A DNA stretch of 14,775 bases from JAHEFT01 sp964443145 (lineage in GTDB: Bacteria; Pseudomonadota; Gammaproteobacteria; Xanthomonadales; SZUA-36), in contig CAYUBS010000072.1 in the NCBI GenBank assembly GCA_964443145.1, positions 1 to 14,775 of the forward strand, in the 5' to 3' direction. Below, in pieces: positions 1-7,735 of the stretch. The translations under genes were made by a program, and so were the position numbers. Under the pieces are notes generated by a model. The model saw nothing but the letters and a program-made list of their open reading frames with translations. It did no database searches and was not told the origin of the DNA. Position 1 is the first letter of the stretch, and each line of letters begins with the position of its first letter.

Positions 1-494
1 CGCCTTCGATTATCAGTATTGGCCGTATCTCGGGCGGTGTGCGTTTCAACGTGATACCAGACCAGGTTACGCTGGAAGGAACGATTCGCACATTTGACGA
101 AGACATGCGCCGTGATATTCACTCACGGATGGAGCGCACCGCTCGCGCTATTGCAGAATCTGCAGGTGCCGAAGTTGAATTTGAATTAGTGTTGGCGGCG
201 CCTTCCGTCTACAACAACCCCGAGTTACTGACACGCATGATGCCGACCCTGGAACGTGTGGCCGGGAACGATCCGGTCAACATTGTCACGCCACAGACCG
301 TGGCCGAGGATTTCTCCGAATTTGCGGCTGAAACGCCGGGCATGTTCCTGTTTCTGGGTAATGGCCCACCGGGAGTCGACCCGACAACACTGGCCGGCAA
401 CCATTCACCGTACTTCGACATGCACGAGCCGAACCTCGAGGTGGGTGTCCGGGCGTTCAGCAACCTGGTGGTGGATTACCTGAACGGCCGGTAA
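1..494 (+). CDS. M20-family metallo-amidohydrolase/peptidase, C-terminal part (5' end outside window)
   Basis: The reading frame is open from the window edge (first full codon at base 3) to a TAA at 492-494, so 163 residues are visible and the N-terminal catalytic half is missing. The visible part begins in the dimerisation (lid) domain with GGVRFNVIPDQ and LEGTIRTFD, which are typical of amidohydrolases of the IAA-amino-acid hydrolase/aminoacylase type. It then returns to the catalytic domain with VAEDFSEF, matching the family AEDF block, and NHSPYFDMHE, where the His is a family metal ligand. These enzymes hydrolyse N-acyl or peptide amide bonds using a two-metal centre. The substrate cannot be told from this fragment. 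A GTG at 39 would be an internal codon, not the start, because conserved sequence precedes it. The gene runs convergently into the lipoprotein gene, with 13 bases between the stops. Confidence 0.85.
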   Translation, partial: PSIISIGRISGGVRFNVIPDQVTLEGTIRTFDEDMRRDIHSRMERTARAIAESAGAEVEFELVLAAPSVYNNPELLTRMMPTLERVAGNDPVNIVTPQTVAEDFSEFAAETPGMFLFLGNGPPGVDPTTLAGNHSPYFDMHEPNLEVGVRAFSNLVVDYLNGR

Positions 495-507
495 GCTACT
501 GGTTGTT

Positions 508-1584
508 TCAACTGGTGGGGATGGTCAAAACAGGCGCTTTTTGTGCGCCCGTTGTGTTGGTCAGCGTGGTTATGAACAACATCAACGTGAAAACACGTTT
601 GGAGGCCATGTCAGTGTTTTCTATCCAGTACCAATAATCATGATACTTGACGGCCGCAAAGCTCTCTTCCGGCCGGTCCTTTCCGGATAAGACATGAAAG
701 GGGCGTTTTGTACCCGCTGGAAGGTTGTGACCGGCGGACGCATGAGTGTAGAGTTCAGGCGGAACATCAATAAACCCTGCCATTGCACTCAGCATCTGCA
801 CCACGGAACGGGTTTGAATGGTCAGGGTATCTGCATCCGTTTTAAAAGGTGCATAGATCACGCGGAACTGCTCTTTGTCGTCGTCCAGGCCTATGATTTC
901 TCCGACGCGCCGGCTCTTTTCCCGGGTGGATTCAGCCAGGCCTATCTTGTTGAGGGTAAAAACGACCTGGTCACCGGAATCCGGATCGCTTTTTATTTCG
1001 AACCCAATAGCGCCCAGGCTTTGCAACTCCTGCATCAGGCTGACGAACTCAATAAATTCGGGCTCTGCGGAACGGGCATTTGATGCCTTTGCCGTCCAGT
1101 TATGGACGCCGTTGATGGATTCGACAGCCCAGGTAAACAGTAGCTCACTGCTATATCCAGCCTGGACCAGGGCCAACAAACTCTTGGGTTCGATCGGCTC
1201 CAGGATGGCCCGCAAATAGTCGTCGCCTGTCTTGGGCATGTAGGTGATGGTGGGCCGGTCTGTATACGTGCCGCTGGCGCCCAGTCCGCTGGAATTTCCA
1301 CCGATAAGACTGTCATTGAAGCCCACTCTGCCGTCTACGCTGGTGGAAAGCGAATAGCCACTGACAATCGTGCCGACGTCCACAAATACCGGCATATCCA
1401 CATAGCGAATCTTGACGATGTTGGCCAGCATCTGGTTCTTCCAGTTTTCACCGATGCTGTTGCCATAATCGAGTTGATCCCGGTCCATGGATTTGGGGCC
1501 ATAGCTTGAGCAGGCTGCCAAAATGGCGCATAACCCGATCACAACAATGTTTTTGAGCAGTCGGCTGCTGAAAGGACTTTTCAT
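508..1584 (-). CDS. Uncharacterised outer-membrane-type lipoprotein, 358 aa
   Basis: The protein starts with ATG and has a clear lipoprotein signal: basic N-terminus (K2, R8, K11), hydrophobic stretch at residues 13-24 and lipobox L22-A-A-C25. Ser at +2 and +3 favours sorting to the outer membrane. The mature part opens with a segment resembling NIVKIRYVDMPVFVDV (about residues 55-70), which I recall as a recurring block in uncharacterised proteobacterial lipoproteins. No catalytic motif is recognised. The middle (about 75-110) is rich in Gly, Ser and Thr, and the rest looks mixed alpha/beta. The gene follows the degenerate amidohydrolase by 36 bases on the same strand, so co-transcription is plausible. 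That short gap holds a small palindrome (TACCTACGGTA on the plus strand). The ribosome binding site is weak (GGA). Function unknown. Confidence 0.75.
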   Translation of the reverse strand: MKSPFSSRLLKNIVVIGLCAILAACSSYGPKSMDRDQLDYGNSIGENWKNQMLANIVKIRYVDMPVFVDVGTIVSGYSLSTSVDGRVGFNDSLIGGNSSGLGASGTYTDRPTITYMPKTGDDYLRAILEPIEPKSLLALVQAGYSSELLFTWAVESINGVHNWTAKASNARSAEPEFIEFVSLMQELQSLGAIGFEIKSDPDSGDQVVFTLNKIGLAESTREKSRRVGEIIGLDDDKEQFRVIYAPFKTDADTLTIQTRSVVQMLSAMAGFIDVPPELYTHASAGHNLPAGTKRPFHVLSGKDRPEESFAAVKYHDYWYWIENTDMASKRVFTLMLFITTLTNTTGAQKAPVLTIPTS

Positions 1585-1620
1585 TATCTCAATCCAAATA
1601 CCTACGGTATTGTATAGACC

Positions 1621-2892
1621 CTATGGTTTTACATAGGCACGGGGTAGTTCTGATTGTACCGGCAAATAGCGGTCCCGTAACAGTGTTTGCCGTGACACCA
1701 TCTCAACCGGCTTGCCGGCGATAATGACCTGGTCGGCGGCCGAAGTAACTTCCAGCGGGTCGCCGCTCCAGATAACGAGATCGGCGGTGCTGTTGTTCTC
1801 GATGCTGCCATATCCATCGCCCAGGGAAAATATCGTGACTGGACTGATGGTCATGGCTGCCAGTCCCGCTTCATAGGGCAGTCCATTGGCGACGGCGTTA
1901 CCGGCGAATTGCCTCAGCTTACGCGCCTGGTGTGTGCCGGCACCCTGGAATGCGATGGTCACGCCCGCCTCATTCAGCAACGCTGCGTTGTCCAGCCGTG
2001 CTCCCACCTGGTCGAAACTGGCGGGCAGGTTGGAGAGCGCGTTGATCAGAACAGGGACGCCCGCCTCTGCCAGTTGATCTGCAACCATCCAGGCCTCGGT
2101 GCCTCCGCTGATTACTGTATTGAGTTCATGCCGTTCCGAAAATACCAGTACCTGCAGAATGTCGCTGGCGCGGTCCACGTTGAAAACCACGATCCCATTA
2201 CCACGGAAACCGGCTAATGATTTGCGGCCGGCAGATGTCAGCAACGGATCCGGAGACCAGCTTACTTCCGATCCAGCCTCTGTCATGGCTTGTTCCAGCA
2301 GCATCCACTGTGCTGCGCGTGAACCGCCACTTTGGTCCGAAGCGTCGGCCCCAACGTCGATAAACAGCACTTTGTCACCCAAAAATGGGCGATAAGCTCC
2401 ATTCAGGGAGACGGCCTGCCCCTGGCCGCCGATGATGCTGCCTGAACGGCTGGCACCCAGCATGCTCCAGGTATAGCCCTCGATCCGCGTGACCGGGATG
2501 ACGGTTGAGTGTGGGTTGTATGCCGGCGTGACATCAAACTCCGGCCTCAGGGCCTCGGTGTCCAGGCCGCTGTCCACCGAAGACTCGACGGCGCCGATCT
2601 CAACCAGGCCCAGTTCGGTGATGCCGGCGAAGAAGCCGGGCGTTACCGGCCGGCCTTCGGCTTCGATTACTGTTGCATCCGCAGGGGCCGTGAGGCTTGT
2701 TCCTACTGCCCGAATCTGGCCGTCACGGATCAGGATGTCGCCTTGCTGTATTACACCGGAGCTGCTCATGGTGTGAACGGTGGCGTCATTGATGAACAGG
2801 GTTTCTGCCTGCGCGGTGAGGGAGGTCGCCAGGCAAAGTGTCAGTGCAATCCCGCCGGCCAGTCGTGTGCGTTTTGATTGAATTTTTCTCAT
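1621..2892 (-). CDS. Exported amidohydrolase-fold protein lacking the metal-binding HxH motif, 423 aa
   Basis: A Sec signal peptide is visible: basic residues 2-10, hydrophobic core 12-27, AQA cleavage region near residue 29. The mature chain follows the amidohydrolase-superfamily layout. It has an N-terminal beta-sandwich strand (TLFINDATVHTM, GDILIRDGQI), the VTPG turn at 83-86, and a C-terminal return (STADLVIWSGDP, about 368-379). Aligned without gaps to its upstream neighbour, the block that normally reads PGLIDVHSH reads PGFFAGITE, so both metal-binding His are replaced (I91 and E93). The late Asp is also absent; AFQGAG stands where the neighbour has HSDSE. It therefore probably does not use the classical two-metal mechanism. 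It overlaps its neighbour by ATGA, which suggests translational coupling and perhaps a heterodimer. I recall similar degenerate partners in other proteobacteria, so the loss may be family-wide. Confidence 0.85.
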   Translation of the reverse strand: MRKIQSKRTRLAGGIALTLCLATSLTAQAETLFINDATVHTMSSSGVIQQGDILIRDGQIRAVGTSLTAPADATVIEAEGRPVTPGFFAGITELGLVEIGAVESSVDSGLDTEALRPEFDVTPAYNPHSTVIPVTRIEGYTWSMLGASRSGSIIGGQGQAVSLNGAYRPFLGDKVLFIDVGADASDQSGGSRAAQWMLLEQAMTEAGSEVSWSPDPLLTSAGRKSLAGFRGNGIVVFNVDRASDILQVLVFSERHELNTVISGGTEAWMVADQLAEAGVPVLINALSNLPASFDQVGARLDNAALLNEAGVTIAFQGAGTHQARKLRQFAGNAVANGLPYEAGLAAMTISPVTIFSLGDGYGSIENNSTADLVIWSGDPLEVTSAADQVIIAGKPVEMVSRQTLLRDRYLPVQSELPRAYVKP

Positions 2893-4286
2893 TGGTCTGC
2901 CCCCGCTTGCTGGCCCAGTTCGAAGTCGGAAAGTGCCTGTCTGTCTGGGTTTTCGCGGTCATACAATAATGCACCATCAACGAAAACCTGGTCTGCTTTG
3001 GCATAGACGCTGAACGGGTTGCCGTTCCAGATCACCACGTCAGCCATCTTGCCGGATTCCAGGGTTCCGGTCTGGTCCAGGATGCCCATTGATTTGGCCG
3101 GGTTGGCCGTTATCCATTGAATGGCGTGTTCCGGTGTGATGTCCATGCCGGCGCGACGTCCTCTCGTCATAGCCTTGGCGGCCTCCTGGTTCAGTCGCTG
3201 AATGCCTTCTTCCGAATCTGAATGAACGATGGCGCAGCCACCGGCTGGCCGGTCAACCAACGCTATGTTTTCCTGGATGCCGTCGTAGGCTTCGGCTTTA
3301 AAACCCCACCAATCGGCCCACAGGGCTCCGCAGACTTCATTTTCAGCCAGCATGTCGGCAATTTTGTAGGCTTCAACACCGTGGTGGAAAGCACTGACCC
3401 GGTAGCCGAACTCGTCGGCCATATCCAGAATGGTGGCCATTTCGTCTGCACGGTAGCAGTGCATGTGGACCAGTACTTCTCCCTTGAGAACGGCAGCCAG
3501 TGTTTCCAGCCTCAAATCGCGTTTGGGCGCTTTGTCAGAATCGTTTTTGTCGGCCTTCCTGTCGTTCTTTTTGTCGTTTTTCTTGCTCTCGTATTCTTCC
3601 CAGTCCTGGATGTACCGCTGCGCTTCTATCCACTGTGCCCGGTAACCGGCCACGTTACCCATGCGGGTTGAAGGCGCTTGCGTTCTTTCGCCATACACCC
3701 GCTTCGGGTTTTCGCCACAGGCCATTTTCAGGCCATAGGGTGCGGCGGGAAATTTCATATCCTGGTAGGTGATGGAGGGTACGTTTTTCAGGGTGACGCC
3801 ACGCCCGCCGATCAGGTTGGCTGAACCTGGCAAAATTTGCATGGAGGTCACACCACCCGCCCGGGCACGGTTAAAGCCGGGGTCCTGCGGCCATACGCTG
3901 TGCTCTGCCCAGACTTGTGCGGTGGTAGGTGCTGTCGCCTCGTTACCATCGGAGTGGGCTTTGATGTTCGGGCTGGCGTAGACACCAAGGTGCGAATGGA
4001 CGTCGATCAGTCCCGGCGTGACCCAGCGGCCCTTGGCATCGATGATGGTGGCGTCGCCGGCATTGATTTTCATCCTGGCATTGCCAACTTGTTTGATCTT
4101 TCCGTCGGACAGCAATAACTGGCCGTTTTCGATACGCGCACCGGTGCCGGTCAGGATGGTCGCGTTGATGATCAATACAGAATCGGAGGGCAGCGCGGAG
4201 TAAGTCGAAGGATAAGGTGCGGCCCAGGCGACGGTCTGCGTCAGCAGCAGCAGTAAAGCGCCAGAGAATAATTTTCTGAAAGTCAT
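2889..4286 (-). CDS. Exported metal-dependent amidohydrolase (imidazolonepropionase-like), 465 aa
   Basis: Signal peptide at residues 1-22 (R4, K5, Leu-rich core, cleavage near AWA-AP) indicates export to the periplasm. The superfamily metal ligands are visible: H97-S-H99 in VTPGLIDVHSHLG, His in VHMH (274, 276), His pair H301-H302 in SAFHHG, and D357 in HSDSE. The C-terminal MADVVIWNGNPF block returns to the beta-sandwich. Such enzymes hydrolyse amide or ester bonds in cyclic or peptide-like substrates; the substrate here is not evident. A Lys/Asp-rich stretch at about 235-256 is an unusual charged insertion. I placed the start at ATG 4286, not TTG 4298, because GAGGA lies five bases upstream of the ATG and the signal peptide fits better. 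It overlaps the degenerate paralogue by ATGA and is the first gene of the minus-strand run. Confidence 0.88.
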   Translation of the reverse strand: MTFRKLFSGALLLLLTQTVAWAAPYPSTYSALPSDSVLIINATILTGTGARIENGQLLLSDGKIKQVGNARMKINAGDATIIDAKGRWVTPGLIDVHSHLGVYASPNIKAHSDGNEATAPTTAQVWAEHSVWPQDPGFNRARAGGVTSMQILPGSANLIGGRGVTLKNVPSITYQDMKFPAAPYGLKMACGENPKRVYGERTQAPSTRMGNVAGYRAQWIEAQRYIQDWEEYESKKNDKKNDRKADKNDSDKAPKRDLRLETLAAVLKGEVLVHMHCYRADEMATILDMADEFGYRVSAFHHGVEAYKIADMLAENEVCGALWADWWGFKAEAYDGIQENIALVDRPAGGCAIVHSDSEEGIQRLNQEAAKAMTRGRRAGMDITPEHAIQWITANPAKSMGILDQTGTLESGKMADVVIWNGNPFSVYAKADQVFVDGALLYDRENPDRQALSDFELGQQAGADQ

Positions 4287-4291
4287 TGTGG

Positions 4292-4296
4292 TCCTC
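4292..4296 (-). promoter_or_regulatory. Ribosome binding site deciding the amidohydrolase start
   Basis: On the minus strand GAGGA is followed by five bases and then ATG at 4286. This spacing supports that ATG over the upstream in-frame TTG at 4298, which would overlap the Shine-Dalgarno sequence itself. Confidence 0.6.
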
Positions 4297-4352
4297 AATG
4301 TTATGATTCCGGACTATCGGAGCGATGCAGCCGGGCGGCTACTACAACATAA

Positions 4353-5036
4353 ATGAAAAAGCTGATCAATCAGCCTGAATTCCGCGAATGGATCGAGCAC
4401 AGCCTCGTGCAGCGCGAAAACATCCTCACCGTTAGCAACCAGGGCACCCTGCTGCACTACCAGGAGCAAGGCGTAGAGCTGATTGTGAAGACCGCCATGG
4501 GCAAAGGTTTACTGCGCAAGTTACGCGAACGAACCCTGCTGCGTGAGTACCATGCCTATCAGCGTCTGGAGGGCGTGCAGGGGGTACCCAGGTGCTATGG
4601 CATGGTTGCCGGCCATTACCTGGTGCTGGAGTTTATTCGTGGTACGCCGTACCGTCAGGCGCAATGGGTTGACCGCGAAAGTTGGTTTGATGAATTCCTT
4701 TTCGTGCTGCGTTCCATTCACGAGCGCGGCGTGAGTCATGCTGACCTGAAATCAAAATCGAATATCCTGGTGACCGAGGATGAAAAACCCTGTGTCATTG
4801 ATTTTGGGACCGCCTTTGTCCACGAGGCTGGGTTTCATCCGCTTAACAACCCGTTGTTTGAACACAGCAGGCGGATGGATATCAACGCCTGGGTTAAGCA
4901 CAAATATCACGGCAGGTACGAAAACATGTCGGCTGAGGATCTCGAATTACTGGACCTCAGCTTTATCGAGTATTACGTGCGCAAGCTTCGCGGGCGGCCG
5001 ATGGATGTGATCCCCAGGGCCGGCCGAAAGAAATAA
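4353..5036 (+). CDS. Small RIO/InaA (WaaP-like) family protein kinase, 227 aa
   Basis: This is a compact protein-kinase fold. K46 in LIVKTA fits the ATP-binding Lys and E65 in REYHAYQRL fits the alpha-C Glu. VLEFIRGTPY (91-100) looks like the hinge. The catalytic loop is H129-A-D131-L-K-S-K-S-N137, and V148-I-D150-F-G carries the metal-binding Asp. The gap between catalytic Asp and Asn is six residues rather than the five of eukaryotic-type kinases. That matches the bacterial RIO/lipopolysaccharide-kinase-like group as I remember it. The chain ends soon after the core, with a basic tail (RAGRKK). Members phosphorylate lipopolysaccharide core sugars or proteins; which applies here is unknown. 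No signal peptide or membrane segment is seen. The gene is divergent from the amidohydrolases and convergent with oleD (14 bases between stops). No clear ribosome binding site precedes ATG 4353. Confidence 0.8.
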   Translation: MKKLINQPEFREWIEHSLVQRENILTVSNQGTLLHYQEQGVELIVKTAMGKGLLRKLRERTLLREYHAYQRLEGVQGVPRCYGMVAGHYLVLEFIRGTPYRQAQWVDRESWFDEFLFVLRSIHERGVSHADLKSKSNILVTEDEKPCVIDFGTAFVHEAGFHPLNNPLFEHSRRMDINAWVKHKYHGRYENMSAEDLELLDLSFIEYYVRKLRGRPMDVIPRAGRKK

Positions 5037-5050
5037 TCATTGCTTCCGGC

Positions 5051-6031
5051 TTACAGTCCGGCCGAACTCAGCAGCTCCAGCCCCTCGGCAATACTGATTT
5101 CCGGGGTGTATCCAAAATCTCTTGTTGCTGCGCTGGTGTTGAACCAGTGTGCGGTCGCCAGCTGCTCAACTGAAAAACGCGTCACGGGTGGCTCGGATTT
5201 GAGTCCAAATATGCGCCACGCTGTCTCGCATAAGGCGCCGGCGGTCCTGGCCAGGCCCACCGGAACCGCCCGGATCTTCACATCGATCCCGATGGCGGCC
5301 AGTAGCTTGCGGATAATTTCACCCTGGGGCATGGGCTCATTGTTGGTTACAAAATAAGCCTTGCCGGCACAGCGTGCCGAACCCAACAGTTCCTGCAGCG
5401 CATTCACATGCGCCTGTGCTGCATTCTCTACGAAAATGGTATCGATGATCTTGTCCGGACCGGGCAGCGCCAGGGTGCCGCCGCTGGCTTTGGCCGCCAG
5501 CCTGGGCAATATGTGCGGATCGCCAGGGCCCCAGATTAGATGTGGGCGCAGGGAGACTGTTTTTAATTCAGACGAATTGGCCGCTGTAACCCGCTTTTCC
5601 GCTTCCGCTTTGGTTGCCGGGTAGGGTGCGCTGAAATGATCGGCGATGGGAAGGGATTCATCCGCCCCGGCGATGTCTCCACCCGCATGCACGATGCTGG
5701 GTGAACTGGTGTGCACCAGTACCGAAATCGCCTGCGACCGGCAGGCCTCAATCACGTTGTTCGTGCCCGTTACGTTGATGCGCCGGTAATCTTCCGGGTC
5801 GCCCCAGACCCCGGCTTTACCTGCAGTATGGACGATGGCTTGCGCGCCTTGTGCGGCTGCGCAGACCTGTTCCAGATGGGTGATGTCGCCGCGAACTGTA
5901 CGGATTCCTGCTGCCTCCAGGTGTTTAGCCGGGCTGCGCTGGAACGCTACAACTTCGTGGCCGAGGGCGGTAAGTTGACGACAGATAGAACTGCCGAGGA
6001 AACCACCGCCGCCGGTGACAAGGATCTTCAA
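5051..6031 (-). CDS. oleD: OleD, NAD(P)H-dependent 2-alkyl-3-ketoalkanoic acid reductase, 326 aa
   Basis: This is an extended short-chain dehydrogenase of the 3-beta-hydroxysteroid dehydrogenase type. The Rossmann nucleotide-binding motif T6-G-G-G-G-F-L-G13 sits at the N-terminus. VHTSSPS (about 106-112) supplies the catalytic Ser, and the active-site pair is Y137 and K141 in YPATK. In the known Ole pathway OleD reduces the beta-keto acid made by OleA to a 2-alkyl-3-hydroxy acid, which is the substrate of OleC. Placement as last gene of a complete oleABCD run makes the assignment firm. The start is TTG at 6031, three bases after the oleC stop. No alternative start is possible because the Rossmann motif begins immediately, so expression probably depends on coupling to oleC. 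The length fits the family. Confidence 0.92.
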   Translation of the reverse strand: MKILVTGGGGFLGSSICRQLTALGHEVVAFQRSPAKHLEAAGIRTVRGDITHLEQVCAAAQGAQAIVHTAGKAGVWGDPEDYRRINVTGTNNVIEACRSQAISVLVHTSSPSIVHAGGDIAGADESLPIADHFSAPYPATKAEAEKRVTAANSSELKTVSLRPHLIWGPGDPHILPRLAAKASGGTLALPGPDKIIDTIFVENAAQAHVNALQELLGSARCAGKAYFVTNNEPMPQGEIIRKLLAAIGIDVKIRAVPVGLARTAGALCETAWRIFGLKSEPPVTRFSVEQLATAHWFNTSAATRDFGYTPEISIAEGLELLSSAGL

Positions 6032-6034
6032 ATG

Positions 6035-7735
6035 TTAGCTCTGCATCTTCTTTTCAGCCCACTCAGCCAATTCTTCGCGCCCGATCTTGGAGTTGTGGCG
6101 GATGTCCACCGGAAAACCGGAATGAAACAGAACGGTCCGAATTTCCCTGGTAATGGAGTGGGCCTGGGCCAGTTGCAGAAGGTCAAAATGGACCCGCTCG
6201 ACGTCCACAGGCTCCAGTTTTCCTTTTACCTCGATGCACAATACGGGCATCTGGCGACCCTTCGTGCCCACGCCCACTACGGCTGAGCGAACCAGGTCGG
6301 GGTGCTGGTTGAAAATGGCTTCGCACTGGTCGGCGAACAGGGTTTCCTTACCGGTTTCGATACGCTGCGAAACACGACCGCAGTACCAGAGCCTGCCCAT
6401 GCCATCCAGGATGCCCACGTCACCCATCCGGTGCCATGTGTCGCCCAGTTCGTCAGTTATTTTAGACAGGGCTGTGTCGGCATCACGCTCCCAGTAACTG
6501 TCGGTGCAACTGGGGCCTGACACGACAATTTCACCGGCCATTCCACGCGGCATTTCGGTGGTTTCAGAAAGGTCGTTGAAGGCCATGTCGCTGATCTTGA
6601 TGATGCGCACTCGGTTCGGCTCAACCAGCTGTCCAACACAAACGCCATCACCTGACTCGATCCTGTCGACCATCCGGTCGTCTAATTCGGAGGCACATAT
6701 ACTACTGACCGGCAGGCACTCGGTGGCGCCGTAGGGCGTATGTATTTCGGAATCCTGGTAAAGCGAATCCTGCATCCGGCGGACAGTACGAATAGGTACC
6801 GCGGCACCGGCGGAAATAACCCGGGTTACGCTTTCCAGCCTGATCTTGTTGTCAACACAGTAGCGGCTGAGGGTGTCCAGCAGCGCGGGTGAGCCAAATA
6901 CATTGGTCACCTTGAACCGGTTGATGGCTTCGATCAGTTTTTCCGGATCGGCATCGGCCGGGCGGGTCGGATCCATCTCCGGCACGACGGTCGTCATACC
7001 CAATGCCGGATCGAACAGTGCAAAGGGTGGAAATGTAGGCAGGCTCACTTCGCCCGGCTCAATGTTGAACGCTTTCTTCAGCATTGTGACCTGGGCATTG
7101 AAATGGCGGTGCCGGTAGACCACGCCTTTCGGTATGCCGGTGCTGCCGGAAGTGAACAGGATTGCGGCGATATCATCAGGCTTGGCCTCATGCATGCCTT
7201 CGCTGTTGTTGCTCTCGCCCATTGCCTTGAGTTTCTTGAGGTTGATACCCCCCAGGCCAAAGGTAGGGCCTGCGGTGATCAACAACTCGCAGCTTTTCTT
7301 GGCCCAGCCGAGAATCTTACGCGCGAAATGGGCCTTGGTGACTCCGATGAACGCCTTCGGCTGTGCTTCGGCCAGACACTGTTTCAGTGGCTTCATGCCA
7401 ATGCCCGGATCGATCAGAACCGGTACGGCGCCAGCCTTGAACAGCGCGAAGAACATGGCGAAGAAATCGAGGCCGGGAGTGAGCATCAGTGCAGTGCGCG
7501 TGCCTGGGGTGATGCCGTATGCAAGCAGCCCACGAGCATAACAGTCGCTCAGCTCGTTCAGCTCGCGGTAAGTGCAACTCGCGTAGGCGTTCTTTTTGAA
7601 AGCGCCACTCGTGGGGTAGTGAATGGCAGTGACGCCGGGTTGACGCTCAGCCTGCCAGCTTAGTGCGCTAGCGACGTTTATAAATTCATCCGTGTTCCAG
7701 GTTTTATCCACTGGCATGTCCATTTGTTGATTCAT
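6035..7735 (-). CDS. oleC: OleC, beta-lactone synthetase (ANL/AMP-ligase superfamily), 566 aa
   Basis: The adenylate-forming enzyme signatures appear in order. The phosphate loop LFTSGSTGIPKG is at 193-204 and YGATE at 335-339. HRMGDVG includes D439 (ribose-binding Asp). R454 lies in YCGRVSQRI, and K550 in HNSKIGREEL lies in the small C-terminal domain. In the Ole pathway OleC uses ATP to convert the 2-alkyl-3-hydroxy acid into a cis-beta-lactone; it does not make an acyl-CoA. Generic annotation as a fatty-acid CoA ligase would miss this, and the operon context decides it. OleC is separate here, not fused to OleB as in some bacteria. Its ATG at 7735 overlaps the oleB 3' end by 32 bases. An in-frame ATG at 7723 is an alternative start. 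Confidence 0.93.
   Translation of the reverse strand: MNQQMDMPVDKTWNTDEFINVASALSWQAERQPGVTAIHYPTSGAFKKNAYASCTYRELNELSDCYARGLLAYGITPGTRTALMLTPGLDFFAMFFALFKAGAVPVLIDPGIGMKPLKQCLAEAQPKAFIGVTKAHFARKILGWAKKSCELLITAGPTFGLGGINLKKLKAMGESNNSEGMHEAKPDDIAAILFTSGSTGIPKGVVYRHRHFNAQVTMLKKAFNIEPGEVSLPTFPPFALFDPALGMTTVVPEMDPTRPADADPEKLIEAINRFKVTNVFGSPALLDTLSRYCVDNKIRLESVTRVISAGAAVPIRTVRRMQDSLYQDSEIHTPYGATECLPVSSICASELDDRMVDRIESGDGVCVGQLVEPNRVRIIKISDMAFNDLSETTEMPRGMAGEIVVSGPSCTDSYWERDADTALSKITDELGDTWHRMGDVGILDGMGRLWYCGRVSQRIETGKETLFADQCEAIFNQHPDLVRSAVVGVGTKGRQMPVLCIEVKGKLEPVDVERVHFDLLQLAQAHSITREIRTVLFHSGFPVDIRHNSKIGREELAEWAEKKMQS

Noticed and set aside
533..549. Hairpin GGCGC - 7-base loop - GCGCC near the convergent gene ends, possible terminator
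   Set aside because: It lies inside the 3' coding part of the lipoprotein gene, the stem is only five pairs, and no T-run follows on either strand.
694..1083. Open frame of 129 codons on the plus strand within the 508-1584 lipoprotein gene
   Set aside because: The minus-strand frame has a lipobox and full coding length; the plus-strand frame shows no motif or ribosome binding site.
1621..2892. Treating the degenerate amidohydrolase as a pseudogene
   Set aside because: It is full length with signal peptide, no frameshift and coupled translation; only the metal ligands are replaced.
3530..3600. Short direct repeats of the gtcgtttttgt type
   Set aside because: Explained by repeated Lys, Asp and Asn codons of the charged loop; not a DNA repeat element or CRISPR.
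4287..4298. Upstream TTG start for the active amidohydrolase
   Set aside because: The TTG overlaps the GAGGA ribosome binding site of the better-placed ATG at 4286.
5711..6286. Open frame of 191 codons on the plus strand across the oleC/oleD junction
   Set aside because: It is antisense to two well-supported genes and no domain is recognisable.
7103..7663. Open frame of 186 codons on the plus strand within oleC
   Set aside because: It is antisense to a firmly identified gene, with shadow-frame composition and no family motif.
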